Source: an uncultured Bacteroidota bacterium
Lineage (GTDB): Bacteria > Bacteroidota > Bacteroidia > Chitinophagales > Chitinophagaceae
DNA length: 7,017 nucleotides
NCBI GenBank assembly: GCA_903825095.1
Contig: CAIJZF010000042.1
Location: forward strand, 1 to 7,017
Direction: 5' to 3'
A program made the translations under genes and the position numbers. This document shows, piece by piece, positions 1 to 6,788 of this stretch. The notes beneath the pieces are model-generated. The model saw only the letters and a list, made by a program, of their open reading frames with translations. It did no database searches and was not told the origin of the DNA. How positions within the stretch are numbered: position 1 is the first letter of the stretch; every line of letters begins with the position of its first letter.

Positions 1-33
1 CTCTGTTTAAACAACAAATACTACCTTTAGGCG

Positions 34-696
34 ATGGAAAAATCTGCTGTAATTGTTGATATTGATGGCTTATTAATAAATAGTGAGCCTTTATGGAACC
101 AGGCTGCTGCTGAAATATTTAGGCAATACGGTATTATCTTAACAGAAGAACAATATGCCATTACAACAGGCCTTCGCTCTAAAGAATTTGTAACCCATTG
201 GCTAATACAACATAAAATTCCTTCTACTGAATTTGACAGAGTGGAAGATAAAATTGTACAACTTGCTTTAAACTTAATTGATAAAAACGCTACTTTAATG
301 CCAGGTGTTGAACATATTTTTCAGTTCTTCTTAAAAAGAGATTTTAAAATTGGTTTAGCCACTTCCTCTCCTGTTGAATTAATAGAATGGGTGAAGGATA
401 AATTAGGTATTAGAAGTTTTATACAAGCAAGCTGTTCAGCTCAACACCTTCAGCATGCCAAACCTCATCCTCAAGTTTATTTAGACTGCGCTGCAGCTTT
501 ACATGTATCTCCTCTAGCTTGTATTTGCTTTGAGGATTCTGTATATGGCATGACTGCAGTCAAGGCTGCAAGAATGACCTGCGTGGTGGTTCCATCGGCA
601 GAACATATTAAATTACCTCATTGGGGCCTGGCCGATTTAAAGCTTAGTTCCCTTCAAAATTTTGGCGATTTGCATTTTAATATGCTCAATCACTAA
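34..696 (+). CDS. hxpB: HAD-superfamily sugar phosphatase, hexitol phosphatase HxpB-like
   Basis: This 220-residue cytoplasmic HAD phosphatase probably dephosphorylates hexitol phosphates or 2-deoxyglucose-6-phosphate, as E. coli HxpB (YniC, 222 residues) does. Motif I is DIDGLLINSEPLW, with nucleophile D9 and acid/base D11; the SEPLW extension is typical of HxpB. An alpha-helical C1 cap spans roughly residues 16-85. Motif II is ATSSP (S111), motif III is the lysine of AKPHPQVYLDCAA (K143), and motif IV is EDSVYGM (E167, D168). The tail ADLKLSSL also matches E. coli HxpB as I remember it. All catalytic residues are present. The ATG is preceded by no strong ribosome-binding site, as is usual in Bacteroidota. 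The gene lies 23 bases before the polyprenyl synthase gene and is probably co-transcribed with it. Membership of the HAD family is near certain; the exact substrate is inferred from similarity, and related beta-phosphoglucomutase-like enzymes are the main alternative. Confidence 0.88.
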   Translation: MEKSAVIVDIDGLLINSEPLWNQAAAEIFRQYGIILTEEQYAITTGLRSKEFVTHWLIQHKIPSTEFDRVEDKIVQLALNLIDKNATLMPGVEHIFQFFLKRDFKIGLATSSPVELIEWVKDKLGIRSFIQASCSAQHLQHAKPHPQVYLDCAAALHVSPLACICFEDSVYGMTAVKAARMTCVVVPSAEHIKLPHWGLADLKLSSLQNFGDLHFNMLNH

Positions 697-719
697 ATTG
701 ATATAAATTACAGGTATTC

Positions 720-1682
720 ATGGAACTAGCTAAGAAATTAATAGAAAAAGAATTAGACTTATTTGAACAGCATTTCAAAGAGGCGGTGAAAAGTAGAGTG
801 TCTTTGCTAGATCGTATCATGCAATATATTGTAAAGCGCAAAGGCAAGCAAATGCGCCCTATGTTTGTTTTACTCTCTGCCAAACTACATGGTGAAATTA
901 ACAATGCTTCTTACAGAGCGGCTTCCCTAGTTGAATTATTACATACTGCTACACTAGTACACGACGATGTAGTGGATGACGCTACAGAAAGAAGGGGCAT
1001 GTTCTCTATTAATGCTTTATGGAAAAATAAAATTGCTGTTTTAGTTGGCGATTATTTATTATCTAAAGGCTTACTATTATCACTTGAGAATAAAGACTTT
1101 TCTATACTTACTATTTTATCGAATGCGGTTAAAAAAATGAGTGAGGGTGAATTACTACAAATAGAAAAGACAAGAAATCTGAATTTTGATGAGGCGGTTT
1201 ATTATGAGATTATAAGTGGGAAGACCGCTTCATTACTTGCTTCTAGTTGCGCTGCTGGTGCAAGCTCGGTTACAGAGAACGAAGAGGTCATTCAAAGAAT
1301 GCGCGAGTTTGGTGAAAATGTAGGAATGGCCTTTCAAATTAAAGACGACTTATTTGATTATGGAGAAGCAAAAATTGGCAAGCCTACCGGTAATGACATC
1401 AAAGAAAAAAAATTAACGCTTCCGCTTATTCATATTTTGCAAAAAGTACCCCCTGCTTTAAAAAAAGAAATTATTTATATTGTTAAAAATAATAACAACG
1501 ACAAAGCCAAGGTAAAATTTGTGATTGATAATGTAGTTTCTTATGGAGGTATTAATTATGCCGAACAAAAAATGAATGAATACAGAGACAAAGCCTTACT
1601 AACATTATATACATTCCCAGAAAGCCCTGCTAGAGCTGCTTTAGAAGAATTGGTGAGATATACAACCGACAGAAAATTTTAA
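720..1682 (+). CDS. ispB: Long-chain trans-polyprenyl diphosphate synthase (IspB/heptaprenyl-octaprenyl type)
   Basis: This enzyme adds isopentenyl diphosphate units to an allylic starter to build the all-trans chain used for the quinone side chain. The 320-residue length is close to E. coli IspB (323). Visible motifs are GKQMRP (residues 42-47, substrate phosphate binding), the first aspartate-rich motif HDDVVDD (D82, D83, D86), GDYLLSKG (110-117), SGKTASL (166-172), QIKDDLFDY with the second aspartate-rich motif (D209, D210, D213), and GKPTGND (220-226). The residue five places before the first motif is alanine (A77), a small residue that leaves room for a long product, so a C15-C20 synthase is unlikely. 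Chitinophagaceae typically use menaquinone-7, so heptaprenyl diphosphate is a plausible product; this is inference. The stop codon overlaps the recJ start by one base, implying translational coupling. The symbol ispB is by similarity of type, not proof of chain length. Confidence 0.9.
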   Translation: MELAKKLIEKELDLFEQHFKEAVKSRVSLLDRIMQYIVKRKGKQMRPMFVLLSAKLHGEINNASYRAASLVELLHTATLVHDDVVDDATERRGMFSINALWKNKIAVLVGDYLLSKGLLLSLENKDFSILTILSNAVKKMSEGELLQIEKTRNLNFDEAVYYEIISGKTASLLASSCAAGASSVTENEEVIQRMREFGENVGMAFQIKDDLFDYGEAKIGKPTGNDIKEKKLTLPLIHILQKVPPALKKEIIYIVKNNNNDKAKVKFVIDNVVSYGGINYAEQKMNEYRDKALLTLYTFPESPARAALEELVRYTTDRKF

Positions 1683-3388
1683 TGGAAAAAAGATGGAATA
1701 TACTTGCAGCCAACCCTGCAACCGTGCAGTCTCTGCAAGATTCTTTAAAGATTCATCCCATCTTATGCGAACTACTTGTACAAAGAGGCATTGATAGTTT
1801 TGATGCAGCTAAAAAATTCTTCCGACCTCAATTAGAACATTTACATGATCCTTGGCTAATGAAGGATATGGATAAAGCTGTTGCGCGTATTGAAAAGGCA
1901 GTTACCAATAACGATTCTATTTTAGTATTTGGAGACTACGATGTAGATGGCACCACTTCTGTAGCTACCCTATACCAATTTTTAATAAAACTTACGCCCC
2001 AAGTTGAATACTATATACCTCATAGATATAAAGAAGGTTATGGTGTTTCAAAAATTGGAATTGACTATTCTAAGCAAACCGGTATTCAATTAATAATTTC
2101 AGTTGACTGTGGTATTAAGTCCATTGAACTTGTTGAATACGCAAAAGAATTAGGCATAGATTTTATTATTTGTGACCACCATTTACCCGATGCTATTTTA
2201 CCGCCCGCAATTGCCATACTAAATCCAAAACAAATTGATTGTAATTACCCGTTCAAAGAATTATGTGGATGTGGTGTGGTATTAAAATTAATTACTGCCT
2301 TAGCAAAAAAGTATAGTTTACCCGCAGAATCGTATTTAGAGTATTTAGATTTAGTGGCCACCGCCATTGCTGCCGATATAGTTCCTATTGTAGATGAAAA
2401 CAGAACCTTGGCGTATTTTGGTTTGCAACAAGTGAATGAGTCGCCCTGCCCTGGCTTACTGGCCTTGATGGAATTAGCCAAACAAACTACACCTATGCGT
2501 ATTACGAATTTAGTATTTGCAGTAGCGCCCAGAATTAATGCAGCAGGCAGAATGGATGATGCTAAAAAAGCAGTGCAACTATTTGTAGAAAAAGATTATT
2601 CAAAAGCCTTAGCTATTGGTTCATTATTACAACAAGATAATTTAGATAGAAGAGAAGCCGATACTACTATTACAGAAGAAGCCTTAGCAGAAATTGAATT
2701 AGACCCCAATCATGCTAATAAAAAATCATCGGTAGTGTTTCAATCGCATTGGCATAAAGGCGTGGTGGGTATTGTAGCAAGCAGACTAATTGAAAGACAT
2801 TATAAACCCACCATTGTACTAACACAAAGTGGTGAAGTAGTTACTGGAAGTGCAAGAAGTGTAGTGGGCTTTAATTTATATGAAGCCCTACATGCTTGTA
2901 GAGCACACTTAATTGGATACGGTGGGCATTTCGCCGCAGCAGGTATGACACTGGCTTTAGAAAATTTAGAAGCTTTTAAAAATGCTTTTGAACAAGCGGT
3001 GGCTGAAAGAATTACACCTGCACAACTTATTCCAGAAATTATTATTAATGCTGTTATACCTATTGATAGTATTAATATGAACTTCTATCAAATAATTACG
3101 CAGATGGAACCTTTTGGACCAGATAATATGCGTCCCCTATTTTTAGCTAAAAATGTGTACGATACGGGGTATTGCAAACTAGCCAAGGAAGCACATATAA
3201 GTTTTAATATTACGCAGGGCAATCAAATACTAAAAGGTATTGGATACAATATGGCGCAGCATATTAGTATTGTAAAATCGGGTAAACCCTTTGATGTGGT
3301 GTTTCAATTGCAACTCAATGAATGGCAGGGAACACAAACAGTGCAAATGCAAGTACTCGACTTGAAAGAAAGCTGCTCTTATAATTAA
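1682..3388 (+). CDS. recJ: Single-stranded-DNA-specific 5'-3' exonuclease RecJ
   Basis: RecJ degrades single-stranded DNA 5' to 3' in recombinational repair, mismatch repair and stalled-fork processing. The 568-residue protein is close to the usual length (E. coli, 577). The DHH core shows motif I GDYDVDG (D85, D87, D89), motif II VDCG (D142), motif III DHH (165-167) and motif IV with LDLVATAIAADIVP (D223 and D232). The following region contains RINAAGRM (284-291). The DHHA1 domain has KGVVGIVASRL (359-369), SAR (390-392) and GYGGHFAAAG (412-421), the signature GGHxxAAG motif. The C-terminal part from about residue 450 fits the RecJ OB-fold domain, with MEPFGPDNMRP (475-484) well conserved. 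All metal-binding residues are intact. The ATG shares its A with the stop of the upstream synthase gene. The hairpin 56 bases after the stop probably ends transcription. Confidence 0.96.
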   Translation: MEKRWNILAANPATVQSLQDSLKIHPILCELLVQRGIDSFDAAKKFFRPQLEHLHDPWLMKDMDKAVARIEKAVTNNDSILVFGDYDVDGTTSVATLYQFLIKLTPQVEYYIPHRYKEGYGVSKIGIDYSKQTGIQLIISVDCGIKSIELVEYAKELGIDFIICDHHLPDAILPPAIAILNPKQIDCNYPFKELCGCGVVLKLITALAKKYSLPAESYLEYLDLVATAIAADIVPIVDENRTLAYFGLQQVNESPCPGLLALMELAKQTTPMRITNLVFAVAPRINAAGRMDDAKKAVQLFVEKDYSKALAIGSLLQQDNLDRREADTTITEEALAEIELDPNHANKKSSVVFQSHWHKGVVGIVASRLIERHYKPTIVLTQSGEVVTGSARSVVGFNLYEALHACRAHLIGYGGHFAAAGMTLALENLEAFKNAFEQAVAERITPAQLIPEIIINAVIPIDSINMNFYQIITQMEPFGPDNMRPLFLAKNVYDTGYCKLAKEAHISFNITQGNQILKGIGYNMAQHISIVKSGKPFDVVFQLQLNEWQGTQTVQMQVLDLKESCSYN

Positions 3389-3444
3389 TAACTCAATTCC
3401 TATAATAGTTCGAAGTTTATTGAGCTAAAGTTAAATAAGCATAA

Positions 3445-3474
3445 AAAAAGGCGTTCAAAACTGAACGCCTTTTT
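3445..3474. terminator. Bidirectional intrinsic terminator between recJ and htpG
   Basis: There is a perfect 12-bp stem: left arm 3445-3456 (AAAAAGGCGTTC), right arm 3463-3474 (GAACGCCTTTTT). It closes on a 6-base loop whose ends (A3457, T3462) can add one more pair. The right arm ends in a T run on the + strand, and the left arm lies in a run of seven A (3443-3449) that reads as a T run on the minus strand. It therefore can end both recJ transcripts (56 bases after the stop) and htpG transcripts (18 bases after the stop). Confidence 0.93.
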
Positions 3475-3492
3475 AGTTATATCAATGTTCGA

Positions 3493-5367
3493 TTACTTTA
3501 ATAAATCAACACTTCTATTTATAAAGTTGGTTAACTCAGCGCCTTTTAATAAACCTTGTGAAAGCAAGGCTAAGTCTGCTAAGTTGCGGGCTTGCTTTTG
3601 TTGCTTTTCTACATCGGGCTCATTTAATAAAGCTTGGAATATAGAGTGATTACCATTTATAGTTAAATGCACTTCGTCGGGCATTTGCGCATAAAATGCA
3701 GTCATGCCTCCACCACCCATGCTGGCCATATCTTTCATACGACGCATAAATTCAGGGCGAGTAGCAATTACTGGCGCAGCGTCTTGGCTAAGGCCTTTCA
3801 CTTCAACGGTAATGGTTGTTTCAGGTATTTGGAATTCAAATAGTTTTTTAGCTTGTTCTACTTCGTCTTTAGATAAAACAGAATCAACATTTTCTTGTTT
3901 GTCAATTAAATTATCTACTACATCGGCATCTACTCTTACAAACTGAACGCCTTCCCATTTCATTTCTACATTATTAATAAATGCAGCGTCTACCATGGTC
4001 TCCAACTTAATCACTTTGTAGCCCTTACCTACTGCTGCTTGTATAAATGCATCTTGACCTACTGGGTTGGTAGTATATAATAATACTTGTTTACCGTCTT
4101 TATTTTTTTGATTCGACTCGGTTGCTTTTTTGTATTCATCTAATGTATAGAAAGTACCTGCAGCAGCTGCGTCTTCTAAGATTAAAAACTTATTGGCTTT
4201 ATCTAAAAACTTATCGTCGGTAATCATACCATATTTAACGAATAAGCCTAAGCTCTCCCATTTTTCTTCAAAGGACTTTCTATCGGAATTAAATATTTCT
4301 TCTAATTTATCGGCTACTTTTTTAGTAATGTGCGCATTAATTTTTTTCACATTTGGGTCGCCTTGTAAATAGCTTCGGCTTACGTTTAATGGAATGTCTG
4401 GACTATCAATAACACCATGTAATAACATTAAAAACTCAGGTACTATATCTTTTACTTCATCGGTTACAAATACTTGGTTGCAATACAACTGAATTTTATC
4501 CTTTTGAATTTCAAAGCTTTGCTTAATTTTTGGGAAGTATAAAATACCTGTTAAATTAAAGGGATAATCTACATTTAAATGAATCCAAAAAAGTGGTGTT
4601 TCACCAAAGGGGTATAATTCTTTATAAAAATTCTCGTAGTCTTCCTTGGTTAAGTCGGCAGGCTTACGAATCCATAAAGGATTGGTATTGTTAATTGGTT
4701 TTTCTACTTCAGCTTCAGCCGCTTTTCCATCCTCCGCTTTAGCCTCTTTTTTCTCCGCATTCGCATCGGTGAAATAGATAGCTACTGGCAAGAATTTACA
4801 AAAACGATCCAAGATAGATTTCACTCTTTGTGCTTCTAAGAACTCGGCACTCTCTTCGTTAAAATGTAAAACAATTTTAGTACCGCGGGCGCTATAGTCT
4901 ACTTCATATAATTCATATTCAGTACTACCATCGCAGCTCCAGAAAACACCTGGAGTATCTTTATGGCTTCTGCTATAGATATCTACTTTTTCACTCACCA
5001 TAAAGGCGCTGTAAAAACCTAAACCAAAATGACCAATAATGCTAGCGTCTTTGTATTTGTTTACAAATTCTTCTGCACCACTGAAGGCCACTTGGTTAAT
5101 GTATTTATCTACTTCTTCAGATGACATACCAATACCATTGTCCATAATGGTCAATGTTTTTTCTTTAGCATCTAAAATTACATCAACTCTAAGGTTGCCA
5201 ATATCGCCTTTCACTTCGCCTTTTGAGCTTAATGTTTTTAGTTTTTGGGAAGCATCTACAGCGTTACTTACTAACTCACGCAAAAATATTTCGTGGTCGC
5301 TGTAAAGGAACTTTTTAATAATAGGAAAGATGTTCTCTGTCTGAACTCTAATTTGACCTTTTTGCAT
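3493..5367 (-). CDS. htpG: Molecular chaperone HtpG (bacterial Hsp90)
   Basis: HtpG is the cytosolic, ATP-driven dimeric Hsp90 chaperone that remodels client proteins. From the chosen ATG at 5367 the protein has 624 residues, the same length as E. coli HtpG. The GHKL ATPase domain shows FLRELVSNAVDA (E31, N35, D38), MDNGIGM (75-81) and GHFGLGFYSAF (112-122). The middle domain starts around NPLWIRKP (229-236) and carries NVSRSYLQ (328-335) with the ATP-contacting R331. The C-terminal dimerisation region includes PEFMRRMKDM (538-547). An in-frame TTG at 5433 would add 22 residues (TAWQNLGFG...), but these lie outside the conserved family start MQKG...TENIFP, so I reject it. Residues about 202-223 form a K/E/A-rich linker between the first two domains. 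The gene is monocistronic: it converges with recJ, and an inverted repeat separates it from the upstream minus-strand genes. Heat induction is expected from the family; the sequence shows only candidate TGTCA repeats. Confidence 0.97.
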   Translation of the reverse strand: MQKGQIRVQTENIFPIIKKFLYSDHEIFLRELVSNAVDASQKLKTLSSKGEVKGDIGNLRVDVILDAKEKTLTIMDNGIGMSSEEVDKYINQVAFSGAEEFVNKYKDASIIGHFGLGFYSAFMVSEKVDIYSRSHKDTPGVFWSCDGSTEYELYEVDYSARGTKIVLHFNEESAEFLEAQRVKSILDRFCKFLPVAIYFTDANAEKKEAKAEDGKAAEAEVEKPINNTNPLWIRKPADLTKEDYENFYKELYPFGETPLFWIHLNVDYPFNLTGILYFPKIKQSFEIQKDKIQLYCNQVFVTDEVKDIVPEFLMLLHGVIDSPDIPLNVSRSYLQGDPNVKKINAHITKKVADKLEEIFNSDRKSFEEKWESLGLFVKYGMITDDKFLDKANKFLILEDAAAAGTFYTLDEYKKATESNQKNKDGKQVLLYTTNPVGQDAFIQAAVGKGYKVIKLETMVDAAFINNVEMKWEGVQFVRVDADVVDNLIDKQENVDSVLSKDEVEQAKKLFEFQIPETTITVEVKGLSQDAAPVIATRPEFMRRMKDMASMGGGGMTAFYAQMPDEVHLTINGNHSIFQALLNEPDVEKQQKQARNLADLALLSQGLLKGAELTNFINRSVDLLK

Positions 5368-5501
5368 AGTTCTGTTGTTTAGCTCTATACTAGCAAACAG
5401 GGTACCAAAGCCCAAATTCTGCCAAGCTGTCAAGCAATAAGCCGAATGAGGCTAGTTTTTGAGCCAGGCTGCGCCAGTACAGCGCTTCCCCCTAAACAAA
5501 A

Positions 5502-5515
5502 TGTCACTTGTGTCA
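5502..5515 (-). promoter_or_regulatory. Candidate regulatory element upstream of htpG: direct repeat of TGACA (minus strand)
   Basis: On the + strand TGTCA occurs at 5502-5506 and again at 5511-5515, four bases apart; read on the htpG strand this is TGACA-N4-TGACA, about 135 bases before the start codon. A third TGTCA lies at 5428-5432, where the htpG strand reads TTGACA. The 9-base period and position upstream of a heat-shock gene suggest a binding site, but five-base matches in A+T-rich DNA can arise by chance. It is not a CIRCE-type inverted repeat. Confidence 0.25.
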
Positions 5516-5571
5516 TTTATAGACTTCACACGTAAATCAGAGTAAAAATATCTAATGAAACAGAAATCAAA

Positions 5572-5608
5572 TCTAAAATTTTAGAATTAATTATAAGTAC
5601 AAATTCTA
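5572..5608. repeat. Perfect 14-bp palindrome and overlapping inverted repeat
   Basis: TCTAAAATTTTAGA at 5572-5585 is a perfect 14-base palindrome. Its right end is shared with a second inverted repeat, TAGAATT (5582-5588) and AATTCTA (5602-5608), with a 13-base spacer. Only one of the two could fold at a time in RNA. Both lie in very A+T-rich DNA where such symmetry is easily produced by chance. A dimeric regulator site upstream of htpG is possible but unsupported. Confidence 0.4.
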
Positions 5609-5683
5609 GAAAAAATATTTACGAAATTTTATAACATTTTAATAAAAAAAATAAATATTTTCAATTTAGGTTCAAGTTTAATG

Positions 5684-5736
5684 AATGCCAATTAATAAGT
5701 TTTATTTACATAATGACTTAACAATTGGCATTTTTT
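5684..5736. terminator. Long-looped inverted repeat downstream of the two-gene unit, possible terminator
   Basis: AATGCCAATT (5684-5693) and AATTGGCATT (5723-5732) form a perfect 10-bp stem. After a 2x2 internal loop a further 5 bp can pair (TAAGT 5696-5700 with ACTTA 5716-5720), leaving a loop of about 15 bases. The element lies 14 bases after the lipoprotein gene's stop on the minus strand, where a terminator is expected. However, the T run (5731-5736) follows the stem on the + strand, not the minus strand, so it looks more like a terminator for a + strand transcript, where no gene is seen. Confidence 0.5.
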
Positions 5737-5746
5737 AATTAGATAA

Positions 5747-6103
5747 TCAATCTTTTTTATCAATAAGTGCAAAAACAATTTCAATTCTAGGAAAATTTCC
5801 CAATATATATGGCGGTTCTGAAATTCTTTCACCCAGCACAATTATTGATTTATTCTGCCTACTCGCAAACAACTCCGCTCTTTTTTCAACATCATATCTC
5901 AAAGACTCTATAGAAGTAAAACCAGTAGCGGCTCTCTGATAATTTCTATAAATATCATTATCAGAAAAATTGTGGCTCATTAAACGAGGAGGAACATTAA
6001 ATTTTGAAATACTTTCAGAATATTTTTGAATTGGCGTTGTAGTTGCACAGCCGCTAAAAAAGATAATTACTATTGCTAATTTCAGTACTATTGAAAATTT
6101 CAT
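5747..6103 (-). CDS. Small lipoprotein of unknown function
   Basis: I do not recognise a named family with confidence. The 118-residue product begins with a lipoprotein signal peptide: MKFSIVLK, a hydrophobic stretch to about residue 16, then the lipobox FSGC with C19 as the lipidated cysteine. The mature part, about 100 residues, has no further membrane segment. Its C-terminal half (RAELFASRQNKSIIVLGERIS, then EPPYILGNFPRIEIVFALID) reads as an alpha-beta fold; the PPYILGNFPRIEIVF stretch resembles tails I recall from uncharacterised small lipoproteins in other phyla, which is memory only. Placement in the outer or inner membrane facing the periplasm is inferred from the signal. It follows the 196-residue protein gene by 10 bases, so the two are probably one transcript and may act together in the envelope. 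The ATG is preceded by an A/T-rich leader without a Shine-Dalgarno sequence. Confidence 0.82.
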   Translation of the reverse strand: MKFSIVLKLAIVIIFFSGCATTTPIQKYSESISKFNVPPRLMSHNFSDNDIYRNYQRAATGFTSIESLRYDVEKRAELFASRQNKSIIVLGERISEPPYILGNFPRIEIVFALIDKKD

Positions 6104-6113
6104 AATTAACTAT

Positions 6114-6704
6114 TTAATTTGCAGAAGATTGTATAGCTACTACTAATGCAAGGTTTATACCAAAAGCAACTCCCCAATTCATCCATACTTTTCCTTGTTT
6201 TATTTTTTTTGCTTTTTGATGATACCCGTTTGCATATTCACTCTTTTTCATCAAATCAGAACTAGGATATTGTAGATTAATATCTTCGGGGTCACTTGTA
6301 GAACATAAGGCAGCTGGTATTAAACCAACTAAAGGTGACAATAAAATACTTGTTACAAACACAGTAGTTCCTGCCGCTTTATAACCACGATAATATTTTG
6401 AAGCATCACTTTGGCCTTGAGCATATAAATCTTGAATAGAAACAATTTTTTCTTCAGCCTTTTTAACATCATTAAAAAGATCTTTTGTTCCATTTTCATA
6501 TCTAATCATTATCAATTCAGATTTTAGAATAGAGAAAATCGGACCATTAAGGTTGTCAAACTTTCTGTACTTAACTTCTGTGGTTGTTACTTCAAGTACT
6601 TTAGTCTGAATGTCCTCTCCAGTCTTTTTTGTTAAAACATCTTGAGCAAAGGAAAAATTAGCAATACTCAAAAGTGTTACTAATGTGATTATAGTCTTTT
6701 TCAT
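6114..6704 (-). CDS. Secreted, probably membrane-anchored protein of unknown function (Bacteroidota type)
   Basis: This 196-residue protein has a clear signal peptide (MKKTIITLVTLLSIANFSFA, likely cleaved before Q21). Residues about 21-78 form a small beta-rich region (DVLTKKTGEDIQTKVLEVTTTEVKYRKF..., ending IMIRYENGTKDLF) of a kind I associate with secreted Bacteroidota proteins. Two hydrophobic segments follow, at about 112-134 and 174-191, so the mature protein is probably anchored in a membrane with the beta-rich region outside the cytoplasm. Each segment is preceded by a similar YAxG plus Lys/Arg-rich stretch (YAQGQSDASKYYRGYK and YANGYHQKAKKIKQGK), hinting at an internal duplication. 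C134 ends the first hydrophobic segment. It is the first gene of a two-gene unit with the small lipoprotein. No enzymatic motif is visible. That it is a real gene is well supported by the signal peptide and domain pattern; its role is unknown. Confidence 0.82.
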   Translation of the reverse strand: MKKTIITLVTLLSIANFSFAQDVLTKKTGEDIQTKVLEVTTTEVKYRKFDNLNGPIFSILKSELIMIRYENGTKDLFNDVKKAEEKIVSIQDLYAQGQSDASKYYRGYKAAGTTVFVTSILLSPLVGLIPAALCSTSDPEDINLQYPSSDLMKKSEYANGYHQKAKKIKQGKVWMNWGVAFGINLALVVAIQSSAN

Positions 6705-6788
6705 AATATATTTTTTTAATACGTATCCAATCTAGACTTAATAACTTGTATTAAATATTATATTTTACTTTAATAATAGAATTATGAA
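6705..6788 (-). promoter_or_regulatory. Probable promoter region of the two-gene secreted-protein unit
   Basis: This very A+T-rich stretch lies directly upstream of the first gene of the minus-strand unit, so its promoter should be here or just beyond. The closest match to the Bacteroidota -7 box (TAnnTTTG) on the minus strand is TAGATTGG (6734 down to 6727), with TTTA (6755 down to 6752) 17 bases upstream as a weak -33 candidate. The match is imperfect and the spacing is shorter than usual, so the exact site is uncertain. The leader directly before the ATG is A/T only with no ribosome-binding site. Confidence 0.3.

Larger units (their letters stand above)
5368..5746. other. Gene-free region: htpG leader/upstream region and A+T-rich spacer
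   Basis: This spacer separates htpG from the two-gene unit upstream of it on the same strand. Nearest htpG, 5368-5500 is mixed in composition, with a G+C-richer patch at about 5441-5495. Next comes a pair of TGTCA repeats (5502-5515). From about 5520 to 5683 the sequence is very A+T rich and contains a 14-bp palindrome and a nested inverted repeat. A long-looped inverted repeat occupies 5684-5732. I searched by eye for the Bacteroidota promoter pair (TTTG at -33, TAnnTTTG at -7) and found no convincing match. No protein-coding stretch is evident here. Confidence 0.6.

Noticed and set aside
1..59. Possible 3' end of a preceding + strand gene: frame 3 reads LFKQQILPLGDGKICCNC to a TGA at 57-59, and frame 1 ends at TAG 28-30.
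   Set aside because: Too short to identify, and the two frames compete. An upstream gene ending at 28-30 would give ordinary 3-base spacing to the phosphatase, but nothing supports either choice.
686..904. 72-residue minus-strand open frame over the start of the polyprenyl synthase gene.
   Set aside because: It overlaps a clearly real gene on the other strand and shows no domain or signal of its own.
2245..2481. 78-residue minus-strand open frame inside recJ.
   Set aside because: It is antisense to the conserved RecJ core around motif IV and has no supporting feature.
3392..3424. Weak stem CTCAAT/ATTGAG just after recJ.
   Set aside because: Only six pairs with a 21-base loop, beside a far stronger terminator; likely chance.
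3704..3946. 80-residue + strand open frame inside htpG.
   Set aside because: It is antisense to the conserved C-terminal part of HtpG, has no recognisable features, and is explained as a shadow of the real gene.
5039..5305. 88-residue + strand open frame opposite the HtpG ATPase domain.
   Set aside because: It lies antisense to highly conserved HtpG motifs and has no family signal.
5368..5433. In-frame TTG start giving HtpG 22 extra N-terminal residues.
   Set aside because: The extension does not resemble HtpG, a better ATG at 5367 matches the family start (MQKG...), and the resulting 624 residues fit the usual length.
5441..5495. G+C-richer patch upstream of htpG considered as a tRNA, riboswitch or CIRCE element.
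   Set aside because: Only short self-complementary GCGC and GGCT/AGCC pairings are seen. There is no cloverleaf, no TTCRA T-loop and no CIRCE inverted repeat.
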